Shown piece after piece: positions 36,526 through 45,112 of a stretch of 64,000 bases of DNA (positions are counted from its first letter, which is position 1; each line of letters begins with the position of its first letter). The position numbers and the translations under genes are program-made. The notes below the pieces were generated by a model. It worked only from the letters and a program-made list of their open reading frames with translations. It had not been told where the DNA came from and searched no databases. The stretch covers positions 806,001 to 870,000 of the forward strand of contig NZ_LZDD01000001.1 in assembly GCF_001885095.1 (NCBI RefSeq). Reading direction: 5' to 3'. This DNA comes from Streptococcus bovimastitidis. GTDB taxonomy: Bacteria; Bacillota; Bacilli; Lactobacillales; Streptococcaceae.

Positions 36526-37210
36526 CGTAACCGTACTCTCCTTCCTCTTCATCACGAACAATTCGTCCGTCTTCAATCGCAATTACTCGATGGCGTAGAG
36601 AGTTAACGATATGACTATTATGAGTTGCCATCAAAATGGTTGTTCCTTGAACATTAATGCGTTCAAGTAATTGCATGATTTCCCAAGAAATTTCTGGGTC
36701 CAAGTTACCAGTTGGTTCATCGGCAATCAGCAATTTTGGATTATTAACAATAGCCCGAGCAATGGCAACACGTTGTTGCTCACCACCAGACAATTGATCT
36801 GGGAAGGAACGCATCTTATGTTTCAGTCCTACTAGTTCGAGGACCTCTGGAACACGTTTTTTAATGTTACGTCGTTTTTCACCAATAACTTCCATTGCAT
36901 AAGCAACGTTTTCAAAGACTGTTTTACGGGGAAGTAATTTATAGTCCTGGAAAACGACACCGATATTACGGCGTAGGATTGGAATATGTTTTGCTTTTAA
37001 TTTGGTCAAATTAAATTCACCTACATAAAGGGAGCCATTGGTTACTTTTTCTTCCCGATAAAGGAGTTTAATTAGACTTGATTTACCAGCCCCAGAAGGA
37101 CCGACTAAATAGACAAACTCACCTTGATTGATGGAAAAGTTTAAGTCTCTTAAGGCTGTTGTCGAGCGTTTGTATTTTTTTGTAACGCCCTTCATTTCAA
37201 TTAATGCCAT
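36518..37210 (-). CDS. ftsE: Cell division ATP-binding protein FtsE
   Basis: 230 residues, ABC ATPase. Walker A GPSGAGKS (37-44), Q-loop VFQDYKLL, signature LSGGEQQR, Walker B LLIADEP, H-loop MATHN. Works with FtsX to transmit cytoplasmic signals to peptidoglycan hydrolases. Follows prfB by 37 nt and overlaps ftsX, the standard prfB-ftsE-ftsX order of streptococci. Confidence 0.96.
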   Translation of the reverse strand: MALIEMKGVTKKYKRSTTALRDLNFSINQGEFVYLVGPSGAGKSSLIKLLYREEKVTNGSLYVGEFNLTKLKAKHIPILRRNIGVVFQDYKLLPRKTVFENVAYAMEVIGEKRRNIKKRVPEVLELVGLKHKMRSFPDQLSGGEQQRVAIARAIVNNPKLLIADEPTGNLDPEISWEIMQLLERINVQGTTILMATHNSHIVNSLRHRVIAIEDGRIVRDEEEGEYGYDD

Positions 37211-37247
37211 TCTTTTCTTCTTTCTATTTCTATTATCTCTTATTCAA

Positions 37248-38349
37248 TTAGTCATCGTTCATTCGCCACTTCAGGTAAGCATCGATAAAGCCATCAATCT
37301 CACCATCCATCACTTTGTCCACCTGAGCTACTTCAAAATTAGTCCGGTGATCTTTGACCATGGTATAAGGTGTAAAGACATAAGAGCGAATCTGACTTCC
37401 CCAGGTGATTTCTTTTTTATCACCTTTAAGAGCATTAACCTCTTCTGCTTTTTTATCTTGTTCCATTTGGTAAAGTTTAGCCTGCAACATCTTCATTGCG
37501 CGATCACGGTTACCATACTGAGTTCTGTCTACAGTCGAAGCCACAACAATTCCTGTTGGAATATGAGTCAACCGGACACCCGTTGATACTTTGTTGACGT
37601 TCTGACCACCGGCACCACCTGAACGGAAAGTGTCCATCTTAATATCATCATCACGAATATCAACCTCGATGGTATCGTCCAATTCCGGCATGACTTCTAC
37701 CGATGTAAATGACGTATGTCTGCGTTTAGCTGAATCAAAAGGTGAAATACGGACCAATCGGTGAACACCCATTTCTGATTTCAAGAAACCATAAGCATTT
37801 GGCCCTTCAAAAGAAAGTGTGACAGACTTAATACCAGCTTCATCACCCGCTTGGTAGTCCAGCGTCTCAACCTTAAACCCTTTGGCATTCCCAAAACGCG
37901 TATACATTCGAAAGAGCATATCCGCCCAGTCCTGCGCCTCAGTTCCACCAGATCCAGGGTGAATTTCCAAGATGGCATTGTTATGGTCATAAGGCTCAGA
38001 CAAGAGCAAGGTCATCTCATACGAGGAAAGGATCTGATCCAGTTTTGTCAAACTCTCTTCCAACTCATCTTTGATGGAAGGATCTTCATCCAACATTTCC
38101 AAATAAAGCTCTGTTTCTTCCGAAAGCGTCTGCATATTATGGAAAGTATCGAACTTAACTTTCAATTCATTCAACTCTTGCGAGGTTTTTTGAGCAGCTA
38201 AATTATCATTCCAGAAGTCCGGCTCAGTCATTTGGTTTTCTAAAAGAGCAATCTCTTCTTCCAAACGATCTAAGTCAAAGAGACCTCCTGAAGCTAGTCA
38301 ACTTCTCATTGTTTTCTACTATTTTTTGGCGAATTTCTGCCACTTCCAT
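37248..38349 (-). CDS. prfB: Peptide chain release factor 2, with programmed +1 frameshift
   Basis: The first 24 codons run from ATG 38349 to CTT, then in-frame TGA at 38275-38277. An internal Shine-Dalgarno-like AGGAGG sits just upstream of CTT-TGA-C. A +1 shift skips one T and continues GAC TTA GAT to 37248, for a 366-residue RF2. This is the classical autoregulatory frameshift: low RF2 stalls at UGA and promotes shifting. The GGQ motif ([12 protein letters not shown]) and the stop-recognition loop (SPFDS, the RF2 SPF motif) are present. Ribosome site GAGG upstream. Not a pseudogene. Confidence 0.96.
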
Positions 38350-38398
38350 TTGCTTACCTCATTCTCGTTTTTATCTTCATTATTTTAACACATTGCCA

Positions 38399-39517
38399 CT
38401 AGAATTGCCATTTTGCTCGAAGCATTTCCAATTCTTTTTGACTCTCCTCTTCTTTTGGAGAAAGGCCACGCATATAATCCAAGATGGCAGCATCTGGTTT
38501 TTTAATCAGCTCACCAAGTGCCCAAATGGCTGTCGCGGTATGAATTGGATTGTTATTCTTATCAATAATTTCCATTAATTTAATAATGGCCGTACGGTCA
38601 TGACCATTTGCCAGGGCAATTATGGCATTACGCTGGAGAATATTTTTACCACGCCAAGAAGCAGCTATTTGTCCAAACTTAGCCTTAAAGTCCTTGTTTG
38701 ATAATTCCAAAAATGGAATTAATTCTGGCTGAGCAAGCTCTGGATCAATCTCACTGGCAAGAGGGTTGGAAATGCCTTTATTATAGGGACAGGCAATCTG
38801 ACAAATATCACAACCATAAATAACCGTTTTGATTTTTTTCCGGAACTCCAAGTCCATCATCCCCTTATCTTGGGTCTGGAAGGACAAACAGCGCTTGGCA
38901 TTCATAGTTCCATCACCAATTAAACAGGAGGTCGGACAAGCGTCTAAGCAGCGGCGACAATCACCACAGTCATAATCAACAGGTTGATCAGGTTCAATTT
39001 CTAGATTAGTAATGAGCTCCCCAAGATACATGTAAGAACCAAACTCTTTGGAAATCACCAATCCATTTTTGCCAATAAAACCAATTCCAGCTCTTCTAGC
39101 AACAGCTGTATCCACTAAGGCGCCCGTATCAACCATACCCTTATATTCAAAATCCTGGGTCAGACTTTCAATCGCCTCAGCTAATTGGGACAATTTTTCT
39201 TGTAGAACATGATGGTAATCTGTTCCCCAAGAATTAGGAGTAATTTTACCTCGTTTATACTGTGTTTTTTGAGGTTGGATGGGTAACTTATGGGGATAGG
39301 CCACAGCAATGGAAATAATAGTCTTAGCCGACTCCAAGGATAATTTAGGTTTGATTCTTTCCTCAATAACCTTGTGCTCAAAACCTGTTGTTCGACCTTC
39401 TTCAACCCCTAAACGTAATGATTTTTCCAGATAAGAAAAATCATCAGCTGTTGTAAAGCCGATTTTTGAAATACCAATTTCGTTCGCTATTTTTTTGATT
39501 TCCGCCTTAAGTTCCAT
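38399..39517 (-). CDS. queG: Epoxyqueuosine reductase QueG
   Basis: 372 residues from ATG 39517 (MELKAEIKKIANEIGI). Reduces epoxyqueuosine to queuosine in tRNA using cobalamin and two 4Fe-4S clusters. Seen: the VDTGALVDTAVARRAGIGFIGKNG cobalamin/active-site block with the conserved Asp, cluster ligands CGDCRRCLDACP and CDICQIACP, and C-terminal HEAT-like helices. Neither the ATG nor an upstream TTG (39562) has a ribosome site; two promoters (TTGAAG-17-TATGAT and TTGTTA-18-TACAAT) place transcript starts almost exactly at these two codons. The start is therefore less sure than the function. 49 nt upstream of prfB. Confidence 0.92.
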   Translation of the reverse strand: MELKAEIKKIANEIGISKIGFTTADDFSYLEKSLRLGVEEGRTTGFEHKVIEERIKPKLSLESAKTIISIAVAYPHKLPIQPQKTQYKRGKITPNSWGTDYHHVLQEKLSQLAEAIESLTQDFEYKGMVDTGALVDTAVARRAGIGFIGKNGLVISKEFGSYMYLGELITNLEIEPDQPVDYDCGDCRRCLDACPTSCLIGDGTMNAKRCLSFQTQDKGMMDLEFRKKIKTVIYGCDICQIACPYNKGISNPLASEIDPELAQPELIPFLELSNKDFKAKFGQIAASWRGKNILQRNAIIALANGHDRTAIIKLMEIIDKNNNPIHTATAIWALGELIKKPDAAILDYMRGLSPKEEESQKELEMLRAKWQF

Positions 39518-39523
39518 ATTACT

Positions 39524-39552
39524 ATCATAATGGAAAAATATAAAGACTTCAA
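39524..39552 (-). promoter_or_regulatory. Promoter directly before the queG ATG
   Basis: TTGAAG (39547-39552), 17-nt spacer, TATGAT (39524-39529), only 6 nt before the ATG, predicting a leaderless transcript. A second promoter, TTGTTA (39593-39598), 18 nt, TACAAT (39569-39574), lies upstream. Confidence 0.6.
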
Positions 39553-39631
39553 GACCAAGCAATGACTTATTGTAACAAATATTAAATTGTCATAACAAAA
39601 AAGAATATGTCAGGCTGAACCGCAAAAATCA

Positions 39632-39667
39632 AAAAACCAAAAGAGGTGAAAAATTGGCTTCACCTCT
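39632..39667 (-). terminator. Intrinsic terminator of fbp
   Basis: Minus strand AGAGGTGAA, loop, TTCACCTCT (39642-39667), then TTTTGGTTTTTT. Confidence 0.88.
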
Positions 39668-39678
39668 CATAATTCTAT

Positions 39679-41595
39679 TTAATATTGATCAAAATGATGG
39701 TATAGATGATCAAGATCAGCTATTTCTTGTAGCAATTTTTTACCATTATCAGTATCTTTAACCAAGGTCCGATTTTCAACTAATTCGACTAAACGCTTGA
39801 TAAAGATAATATCACATTTACCTTCTAAAACATCCTTAACAGATGAGAATGGTTTATGAGCAACTAATTCCAAGCCGTAAGAATTGGAAATTAAGGTGTA
39901 GCCAGCAATACCAGTCGTTTTTTGATAGCCTTTAGCCAATCCACCATCAATGATAATAATACGACCATCTGCTTTAATAGGTAATTCGCCACCCTTTTCC
40001 TTAACAGGTGTATGGCCATTGACAATATGAGCACTTCCATCCAAACCAAACTCTGCTAAAATGCGAAGACAGATTTCTTGATTTTCCCGTAAACGATAAT
40101 AAGGATTCTTTTCCTCATGGTGGCTTGCCTTGTCAGCAATATAATAACGTTCAAAAGTGGTCATCCGGTCCTTACCAAAGAGTGATGAAACCTCACCACA
40201 CCAGAGATACCAGAAGACATCGGTTGCTAAATCAAAGTGTTGCTCCCGATTTTTGTATGATTCCCTAACTTGCTCTTGGAAGAAATCTAAGAGAGCCTTG
40301 CCTGAATAGATTTTCTTGCCAAAACGCATGGATTTAAAATCACCATTTGAATGCATTGGCATACAACCATGGAAAAGCAAGTGATTATTGGAAATATGGT
40401 ACATTGAGCCTTTTGCCATTAGAAAATCAATTTGACTCTCTAATTTTTCTGAGTTTTGGAAACGGTACATGAGCCCTTTTAAGATTTGCTCCTCTTCAGA
40501 CGTTAAAACATCTGGCTGATCCCAAACCATTTTATGAAATGGGAAGGATTGTAAAGGATAGGTCTTTTCACCAATAGTAATGCTTTTCTTTTCTGGGTCG
40601 ATTTTAGGAAATAATTGTGAAGCTTGCATGCCAAATTCTGGACGCCGCTTAATTAATTGGTGCTCCAATTTAAATTGCAAGAGGGCTGTCGCTTGCTGTA
40701 ATTTATTAAGGGTCAGACGCTCTGTTTCAGAGATGACGTCACCATCTAAAATCGGGTTGAATACCTCTTCTTCCTTAAAGTAACGTTGGCTGTAATCAAT
40801 AAGGCGTCGGAGATTAATACCGTAGCGATCTTCGATTAGTGCTAACGAATTATATCTAGCCGCAATCCGAATGACATTGATCATACAAATATAGGAACCA
40901 GACATAGCTCCAATCCAAGTAATATCATGATTTCCCCATTGAATATCAATGTTTTGGAAACCTTTTAAGCGGTCAATAATAAAATCAGGGTATTGGCCGC
41001 GGTCAAAAATATCACCAACCACATGAAGATGGTCGATGGATAATCGTTGAATCAAGTTGGCAAACGCAATAAAAAGATTGTCTAACTGCTCTAACTCAAT
41101 CACTTTTGAGATGATAGCATGATAGTAATACTGCTTATTTTTGTCAGGCTGCTCTTCCGTCAACAACTCCTCCATGATATAGGCATAATCAGCTGGCAGC
41201 ATCTTACGAACCTTAGACCGGGTATATTTGCTTCCGATATGCTTAACAAATTGGAGTAAATCTAACAGATATTGGCAAAGTTCAATTTCCAGGTCTTTAC
41301 GGTCTAAAACTTCTTGCTGTGCTTGAATTTTTTCAGCAGGGTAGTAAATATATTGGCAAAGTTGTTCAATATCTTTTTCTTTTTTCTCTGGAAAACATTC
41401 TTGTAGTTTCTTTTTAATGGAACCTGAGCCATTACGTAACAAATAATCAAATGCTTGATATTCTCCGTGTAAGTCACTTAGGAAATGCTCGGTACCTTTT
41501 GGTAAATGGCAAATGGCATCCAGATTGATCATTTCGGTAATAAGTGACGACTTGGTTGGAAATTTTTCTTTCAACAACTGATAATATGGAGACAT
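39679..41595 (-). CDS. fbp: Fructose-1,6-bisphosphatase class III
   Basis: 638 residues, the Firmicutes-specific class III enzyme (metallophosphatase fold, Mn-dependent). Metal motifs: [12 protein letters not shown] (GDxHG-like), [16 protein letters not shown], and a C-terminal NGHTPVKEK. Makes fructose-6-phosphate in gluconeogenesis and supports pentose/wall-sugar synthesis on non-sugar carbon; YvcK in this window belongs to the same physiology. The AAAGGA ribosome site is about 14 nt upstream of the ATG, longer than usual. Confidence 0.95.
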   Translation of the reverse strand: MSPYYQLLKEKFPTKSSLITEMINLDAICHLPKGTEHFLSDLHGEYQAFDYLLRNGSGSIKKKLQECFPEKKEKDIEQLCQYIYYPAEKIQAQQEVLDRKDLEIELCQYLLDLLQFVKHIGSKYTRSKVRKMLPADYAYIMEELLTEEQPDKNKQYYYHAIISKVIELEQLDNLFIAFANLIQRLSIDHLHVVGDIFDRGQYPDFIIDRLKGFQNIDIQWGNHDITWIGAMSGSYICMINVIRIAARYNSLALIEDRYGINLRRLIDYSQRYFKEEEVFNPILDGDVISETERLTLNKLQQATALLQFKLEHQLIKRRPEFGMQASQLFPKIDPEKKSITIGEKTYPLQSFPFHKMVWDQPDVLTSEEEQILKGLMYRFQNSEKLESQIDFLMAKGSMYHISNNHLLFHGCMPMHSNGDFKSMRFGKKIYSGKALLDFFQEQVRESYKNREQHFDLATDVFWYLWCGEVSSLFGKDRMTTFERYYIADKASHHEEKNPYYRLRENQEICLRILAEFGLDGSAHIVNGHTPVKEKGGELPIKADGRIIIIDGGLAKGYQKTTGIAGYTLISNSYGLELVAHKPFSSVKDVLEGKCDIIFIKRLVELVENRTLVKDTDNGKKLLQEIADLDHLYHHFDQY

Positions 41596-41704
41596 GATTG
41601 GCAGTGGGTCCTTTCTATTTTAAAAAAACAATAACCTTTTAAAGAGGCCTCTATTGCCATTTTAAAACTTATTTACCTAAATGGCTAGCAAAAACCGTAA
41701 GCGC

Positions 41705-41734
41705 ATACAAAAGAGAGAGCTTCACTTCTCTCCC
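41705..41734 (-). terminator. Terminator of the HAD gene
   Basis: Minus strand AGAGGGAGAG, loop AAGTGAAG, CTCTCTCTTTTG. Confidence 0.65.
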
Positions 41735-41747
41735 TCTTGCTTTATTT

Positions 41748-42386
41748 TTAAAGTACTTTTTCTGGGACTTGTCCCAAATGGTCGATAAGTTGATCAGCTT
41801 GCGACTGGTCAATCCCATATTGCTTATCCTTGATTGCCCAGACTTGCATCCCGGCAGACTTGCCAGCGCTGATACCCTTTTGACTATCTTCAATAATTAA
41901 ACTATCAGCTTTATCAATCTCCAATAATCCAGCTGCTTTAAGATAAATATCTGGTTGCGGTTTTGGGCTGTCCACATCTTCTCGACTAAGAACAATATCA
42001 AAATAGGACAAAATTGATGCTGATTCTAAAGCAAAGAGAACATCATTCTTTTGCGTGTTTGAAGCTAAGGCTAGTTTTAGACCTGCTGCCTTTAAATCAG
42101 CTAAAGCTTGTCTGACTTCTGGAAAAATGATTTGGGCATAAGGCGCACGATGCTTTGCTTTATAATCTTCATACTCCTGATGAAAGGCATCAGCTTGACC
42201 AACATGCTCATTTTCACTTAAAATCTTTTGCCAAACTTGCTGGAGATTGCCACCAATAAATTCTTTGGCTTCCATATGCTCAATGGAAATCCCTTTACTA
42301 TCTAAAAAGGTTTTACGTCTTTGATAATAGAAACCTTCAGTATCAAAAATAACTCCATCCATATCAAAAATAATGGCTTTATACAT
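41748..42386 (-). CDS. HAD-IA hydrolase, beta-phosphoglucomutase-like
   Basis: 212 residues from ATG 42386 (AGGAGG 7 nt upstream). Motif I DMDGVIFDTE (8-17) with Asp8 and Asp10; motif II ASNT (residues 110-113); motif III/IV with Lys near 144 in SPKPQPDIY and IEDSQKG. The alpha-helical cap between motifs I and II is of the beta-PGM/phosphoglycolate type. The substrate cannot be assigned. Divergent from a metallophosphatase gene across a 68-bp spacer. Confidence 0.85.
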   Translation of the reverse strand: MYKAIIFDMDGVIFDTEGFYYQRRKTFLDSKGISIEHMEAKEFIGGNLQQVWQKILSENEHVGQADAFHQEYEDYKAKHRAPYAQIIFPEVRQALADLKAAGLKLALASNTQKNDVLFALESASILSYFDIVLSREDVDSPKPQPDIYLKAAGLLEIDKADSLIIEDSQKGISAGKSAGMQVWAIKDKQYGIDQSQADQLIDHLGQVPEKVL

Positions 42387-42439
42387 GTTTTTCCTCCTAA
42401 ACATCTATTTTACCATAAATAGCCAAGTCACATCATTTT

Positions 42440-42448
42440 TGTTACAAT
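42440..42448 (+). promoter_or_regulatory. Extended -10 promoter of the metallophosphatase gene
   Basis: TGTTACAAT (TGn plus TACAAT) ends only 6 nt before the ATG at 42455, predicting transcription start at the A of the ATG. No ribosome site. Confidence 0.62.
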
Positions 42449-42454
42449 GAAGCT

Positions 42455-43318
42455 ATGACTAGATTAGCAATCATGAGTGATTTACATATAGATCTCAACC
42501 ATTTTGGGAGTTACGAAGAAAATTGTCTCGTTCAAGTACTAGAAGAGAAAGGTATCGATCACCTACATATTGCAGGTGATATTTCTAATCATTTCTTAGA
42601 AAAGACCCTTCCATTCCTGCAGAGGATAGAAAAACAGATAACTTTAACCTATAATCTTGGTAACCATGACATGTTGGATTTAAGTGAAGAAGCTATTGCG
42701 GAGACTGATTTTAAATGCTACCACTTGAATAACACTACTATGCTTCTTACATTTCATGGTTGGTACGATTATAGCTTTTTCTCTGAAATGGACGAGGCAA
42801 GTAATTTACGCTTTAAAAAACAATTTTGGTTTGACCGCCGCCTTAAGCGTCCTAATTCTGACCCTCAAATAACTGAGGCCATTTGTATAAAACTTGAAGA
42901 AATCCTCAAATCCAATCCTGATAAGCGGATCATTGTTGCCATGCATTTTCCTCATCAGGCTTTTCTCCTGACTTATCCAAAATTAAGACCCTTCAATGCT
43001 TTTTTAGGTAGCCCCAAATTTCATCAGATTTTTACCAAATACTCTGTTACTGATGTCGTTTTCGGCCACAATCACCGGCGTATTAAAGTGGAAGAATATG
43101 ATGGTATTTTATATCATAGTCGACCCCTTGGGTATTCCAAAGAATGGCAACTCACCTATGCCTTTCTTGAAGCTAATCCCCACTTGATTAGTCCTGCTTC
43201 TTGGACCCCTAATAAACGCTATGCGGCTATCCATAAGAATAAAACCTTTTTAGCCTATAAAGCTGATCATTTGAAGGAAGAGTTGGCTTTGGCAATGACT
43301 ATTTTTGACATTGAATAG
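42455..43318 (+). CDS. Calcineurin-like metallophosphoesterase
   Basis: 287 residues. Di-metal motifs: MSDLHIDLNHFG (Asp9, His11), HIAGDIS (Asp41), LGNHDML (Asn-His-Asp), VAMHFPHQ and FGHNHR. Bacterial proteins of this layout are hydrolases of unknown natural substrate (nucleotides, phosphodiesters or phosphoproteins). No signal peptide. Start at ATG 42455 without a Shine-Dalgarno, with the promoter in contact. Followed on the same strand by a small membrane protein gene. Confidence 0.87.
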   Translation: MTRLAIMSDLHIDLNHFGSYEENCLVQVLEEKGIDHLHIAGDISNHFLEKTLPFLQRIEKQITLTYNLGNHDMLDLSEEAIAETDFKCYHLNNTTMLLTFHGWYDYSFFSEMDEASNLRFKKQFWFDRRLKRPNSDPQITEAICIKLEEILKSNPDKRIIVAMHFPHQAFLLTYPKLRPFNAFLGSPKFHQIFTKYSVTDVVFGHNHRRIKVEEYDGILYHSRPLGYSKEWQLTYAFLEANPHLISPASWTPNKRYAAIHKNKTFLAYKADHLKEELALAMTIFDIE

Positions 43319-43334
43319 AGAAATGAGAATTGTT

Positions 43335-43715
43335 ATGAAATTAAAAAGAAAAACCCGTTTTGCAAGAATTGGTGCTCCTATTACCATTGAGATTGGAAAA
43401 AATGAAAAAGTTCTCCTTCGGAATGGACAAGAAATCGAGATTCCACTGGCGGACAACGGGACTGAGATTAGGTTGCGGCAACGCTTTAGTCCAAAAATGG
43501 CAGTTAAGGAGAATGACTCTTTTGTGATTGTTGATAAACCAAAAACAGTTTTAATTTTTTGGTTCATTATTGTCCTCATCATTGCCAGTCATCTTCTACT
43601 CCCTTTTGATTCCGATTTACTTTGGTGGCTATCAATCATTGGAATTGTCTTGGTGATTATAAGCTTTATCCTACCCAAATACGAACTCCAAGATAGCAAA
43701 AAGACCTTATCCTAA
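43335..43715 (+). CDS. Small membrane protein, N-terminal beta domain plus two helices
   Basis: 126 residues from ATG 43335; an in-frame ATG at 43323 is possible but has no spaced ribosome site. Residues 1-72 are predicted beta-rich and basic (KKENEKV...EIEIPLADNGTEIRLRQRF region), then two membrane helices at about 74-93 and 97-115, and a short polar tail. I do not recognise the family. Its architecture and some residues resemble the protein at 44584-44979 on the far side of the GDPD gene. Its TAA lies in the loop of a terminator hairpin shared with that convergent gene. Confidence 0.65.
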   Translation: MKLKRKTRFARIGAPITIEIGKNEKVLLRNGQEIEIPLADNGTEIRLRQRFSPKMAVKENDSFVIVDKPKTVLIFWFIIVLIIASHLLLPFDSDLLWWLSIIGIVLVIISFILPKYELQDSKKTLS

Positions 43716-43738
43716 TGCGATAAGGTCTTGATTTTTTT
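43701..43738. terminator. Shared bidirectional terminator containing both stop codons
   Basis: AAGACCTTATC (43701-43711), loop CTAATGC, GATAAGGTCTT (43719-43729); T runs on both strands. The plus gene's TAA (43713-43715) is in the loop and the minus gene's TAA (43707-43709) is in the stem. Confidence 0.9.
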
Positions 43739-44471
43739 CTTGAGCTAAACGGTCACGAACTTGAACGGCTAACTCCGGTTTGTCCGTCATAAAGCCAGCT
43801 AATTTAAAACGAAAAGCAAATTCCATTTGTTTTTCCTTGTTCAAGGTCCAGGGGCGAACCGATTTTCCAAATAAAGCTATTTTATTTTTATTGTTCATCG
43901 CCCACAATTTATTTGGATGAATGGCACCTACAAATGTTGCCTTTTGTCCTAGCCAAATATGGAAGGTTCCTGTTTTCATCAAATAGGCTAGTTCAATATT
44001 GGGATCTGCCTTTTCCATAATTTTTAAACTACGGAAATTAAAGGAGCAATAAAGATAGTCAAAAGGCCACTTTTGCGATTGCATCAATTTGGCGATATCT
44101 CTTTCGATTCTTGGGTAGTGGTATTTATCCGTTTTTATCTCGATATTTAAAGTTCCCTGAAAGTTTTCAGCAACTAAAAAATGTAAAACTTCTTCTAAAG
44201 TAGGTACTTTTTCCCTAAAATAAAATGGGGCAAACCAAGAACCGGCATCTAATGCTTTAATCTCCTTTAAAGTTAAATCCCGGACATAGCCTATACCATT
44301 AGTTGTTCTGTCCACTGTTTCATCATGGATGACGACTAAGTGGTGATCCTTCGTTCTGTGAACGTCTAATTCAATTCCATCAGCACCAACTCTAATGGCT
44401 TCTTTAAAAGCTGCTAGTGTATTTTCTGGACGATTACATTTACTTCCTCTATGGGCAAAAATGGTTGTCAT
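43707..44471 (-). CDS. Glycerophosphodiester phosphodiesterase
   Basis: 254 residues, GDPD TIM barrel. HRGSKCNRPENTLAAF (7-22) with catalytic His7, ELDVHRTKDHHLVVIHDETVDRTTNG with Glu, Asp and second catalytic His. Hydrolyses glycerophosphodiesters to glycerol-3-phosphate and an alcohol; cytoplasmic type (no signal peptide). Its 3' end overlaps the convergent membrane-protein gene by 9 nt. A second, similar membrane-protein gene is divergent at its 5' side. Confidence 0.92.
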   Translation of the reverse strand: MTTIFAHRGSKCNRPENTLAAFKEAIRVGADGIELDVHRTKDHHLVVIHDETVDRTTNGIGYVRDLTLKEIKALDAGSWFAPFYFREKVPTLEEVLHFLVAENFQGTLNIEIKTDKYHYPRIERDIAKLMQSQKWPFDYLYCSFNFRSLKIMEKADPNIELAYLMKTGTFHIWLGQKATFVGAIHPNKLWAMNNKNKIALFGKSVRPWTLNKEKQMEFAFRFKLAGFMTDKPELAVQVRDRLAQEKNQDLIALG

Positions 44472-44545
44472 ACGTTCTCCTCACCATATTCTTCTCTTAG
44501 TTTACCATAACTTTCAAAGGAAATAACTTGTAGAGTCTGAAAAAA

Positions 44546-44554
44546 TGCTATAAT
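44546..44554 (+). promoter_or_regulatory. Extended -10 promoter of the second small membrane protein
   Basis: TGCTATAAT, extended and perfect -10 box, 29 nt before the ATG at 44584. Confidence 0.7.
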
Positions 44555-44583
44555 ACCAAGATAAAGCGTTTTCGGAGGTGCTT

Positions 44584-44979
44584 ATGACAATTACAATCAC
44601 ATGTCAAGCAAGAAAATATTCCTTTTTTGGGAGATTTATCGACGATAATAAGCTGGCAATTCGCCTCAATAAAAAATATGTCTCTGAAATTGGCAGTAAG
44701 GAAACTATCGATTTGGAAATCCCAGAAGATGATACATTACTATGCTATAATTTTTTTGATATCCCTAGAATTAGAGTTTCAAATGGTGACCAAATTAGCA
44801 TTAAGCGCAATCAATTATCATTTGCACTCGATCTTGTGGTATTACTACTCTTAATCAGTTCAATTATTTGCTTAACATTCAGACCTGACTATGAATCATC
44901 GCAGCTGATGACATTTTTATTTTCCTTAACAATCTTACTTAGTGCAATTCTCCCCGATTATTGCTTTGTTAAAGAATAA
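44584..44979 (+). CDS. Small membrane protein, N-terminal beta domain plus two helices (second copy type)
   Basis: 131 residues from ATG 44584, which has GGAGG 7 nt upstream; an earlier in-frame GTG (44578) is too close to it. Residues 1-78 look beta-rich (MTITITCQARKYSFFGRF at the start), then helices at about 83-97 and 105-123. Family unknown. Layout and scattered residues match the protein at 43335-43715 (R-K near the start, E-I/D-L-E-I-P, a charged turn, NGD/ENDS before the first helix). No recognisable enzymatic motif. Confidence 0.65.
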   Translation: MTITITCQARKYSFFGRFIDDNKLAIRLNKKYVSEIGSKETIDLEIPEDDTLLCYNFFDIPRIRVSNGDQISIKRNQLSFALDLVVLLLLISSIICLTFRPDYESSQLMTFLFSLTILLSAILPDYCFVKE

Positions 44980-45043
44980 GATTATTTCATCATTAGTCCC
45001 TATCAAACAAATCAAAAATTGATGACCTATAATCTTCTTACAT

Positions 45044-45076
45044 CAAAAAAGTGAAGACAAGAAATTGTCTTCACTT
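45044..45076 (-). terminator. Intrinsic terminator of the P-type ATPase gene
   Basis: Perfect 12-bp stem (45049-45060 with 45065-45076), 4-nt loop, then TTTTTTG on the minus strand. Confidence 0.92.
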
Positions 45077-45112
45077 TAAAGCGATTCTATAAGGATCGTT
45101 TTTTTATTTACT

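Noticed and set aside
37248..38264. prfB as an N-terminally truncated gene
   Set aside because: The missing 5' part lies just upstream in another frame with the classical RF2 frameshift signal.
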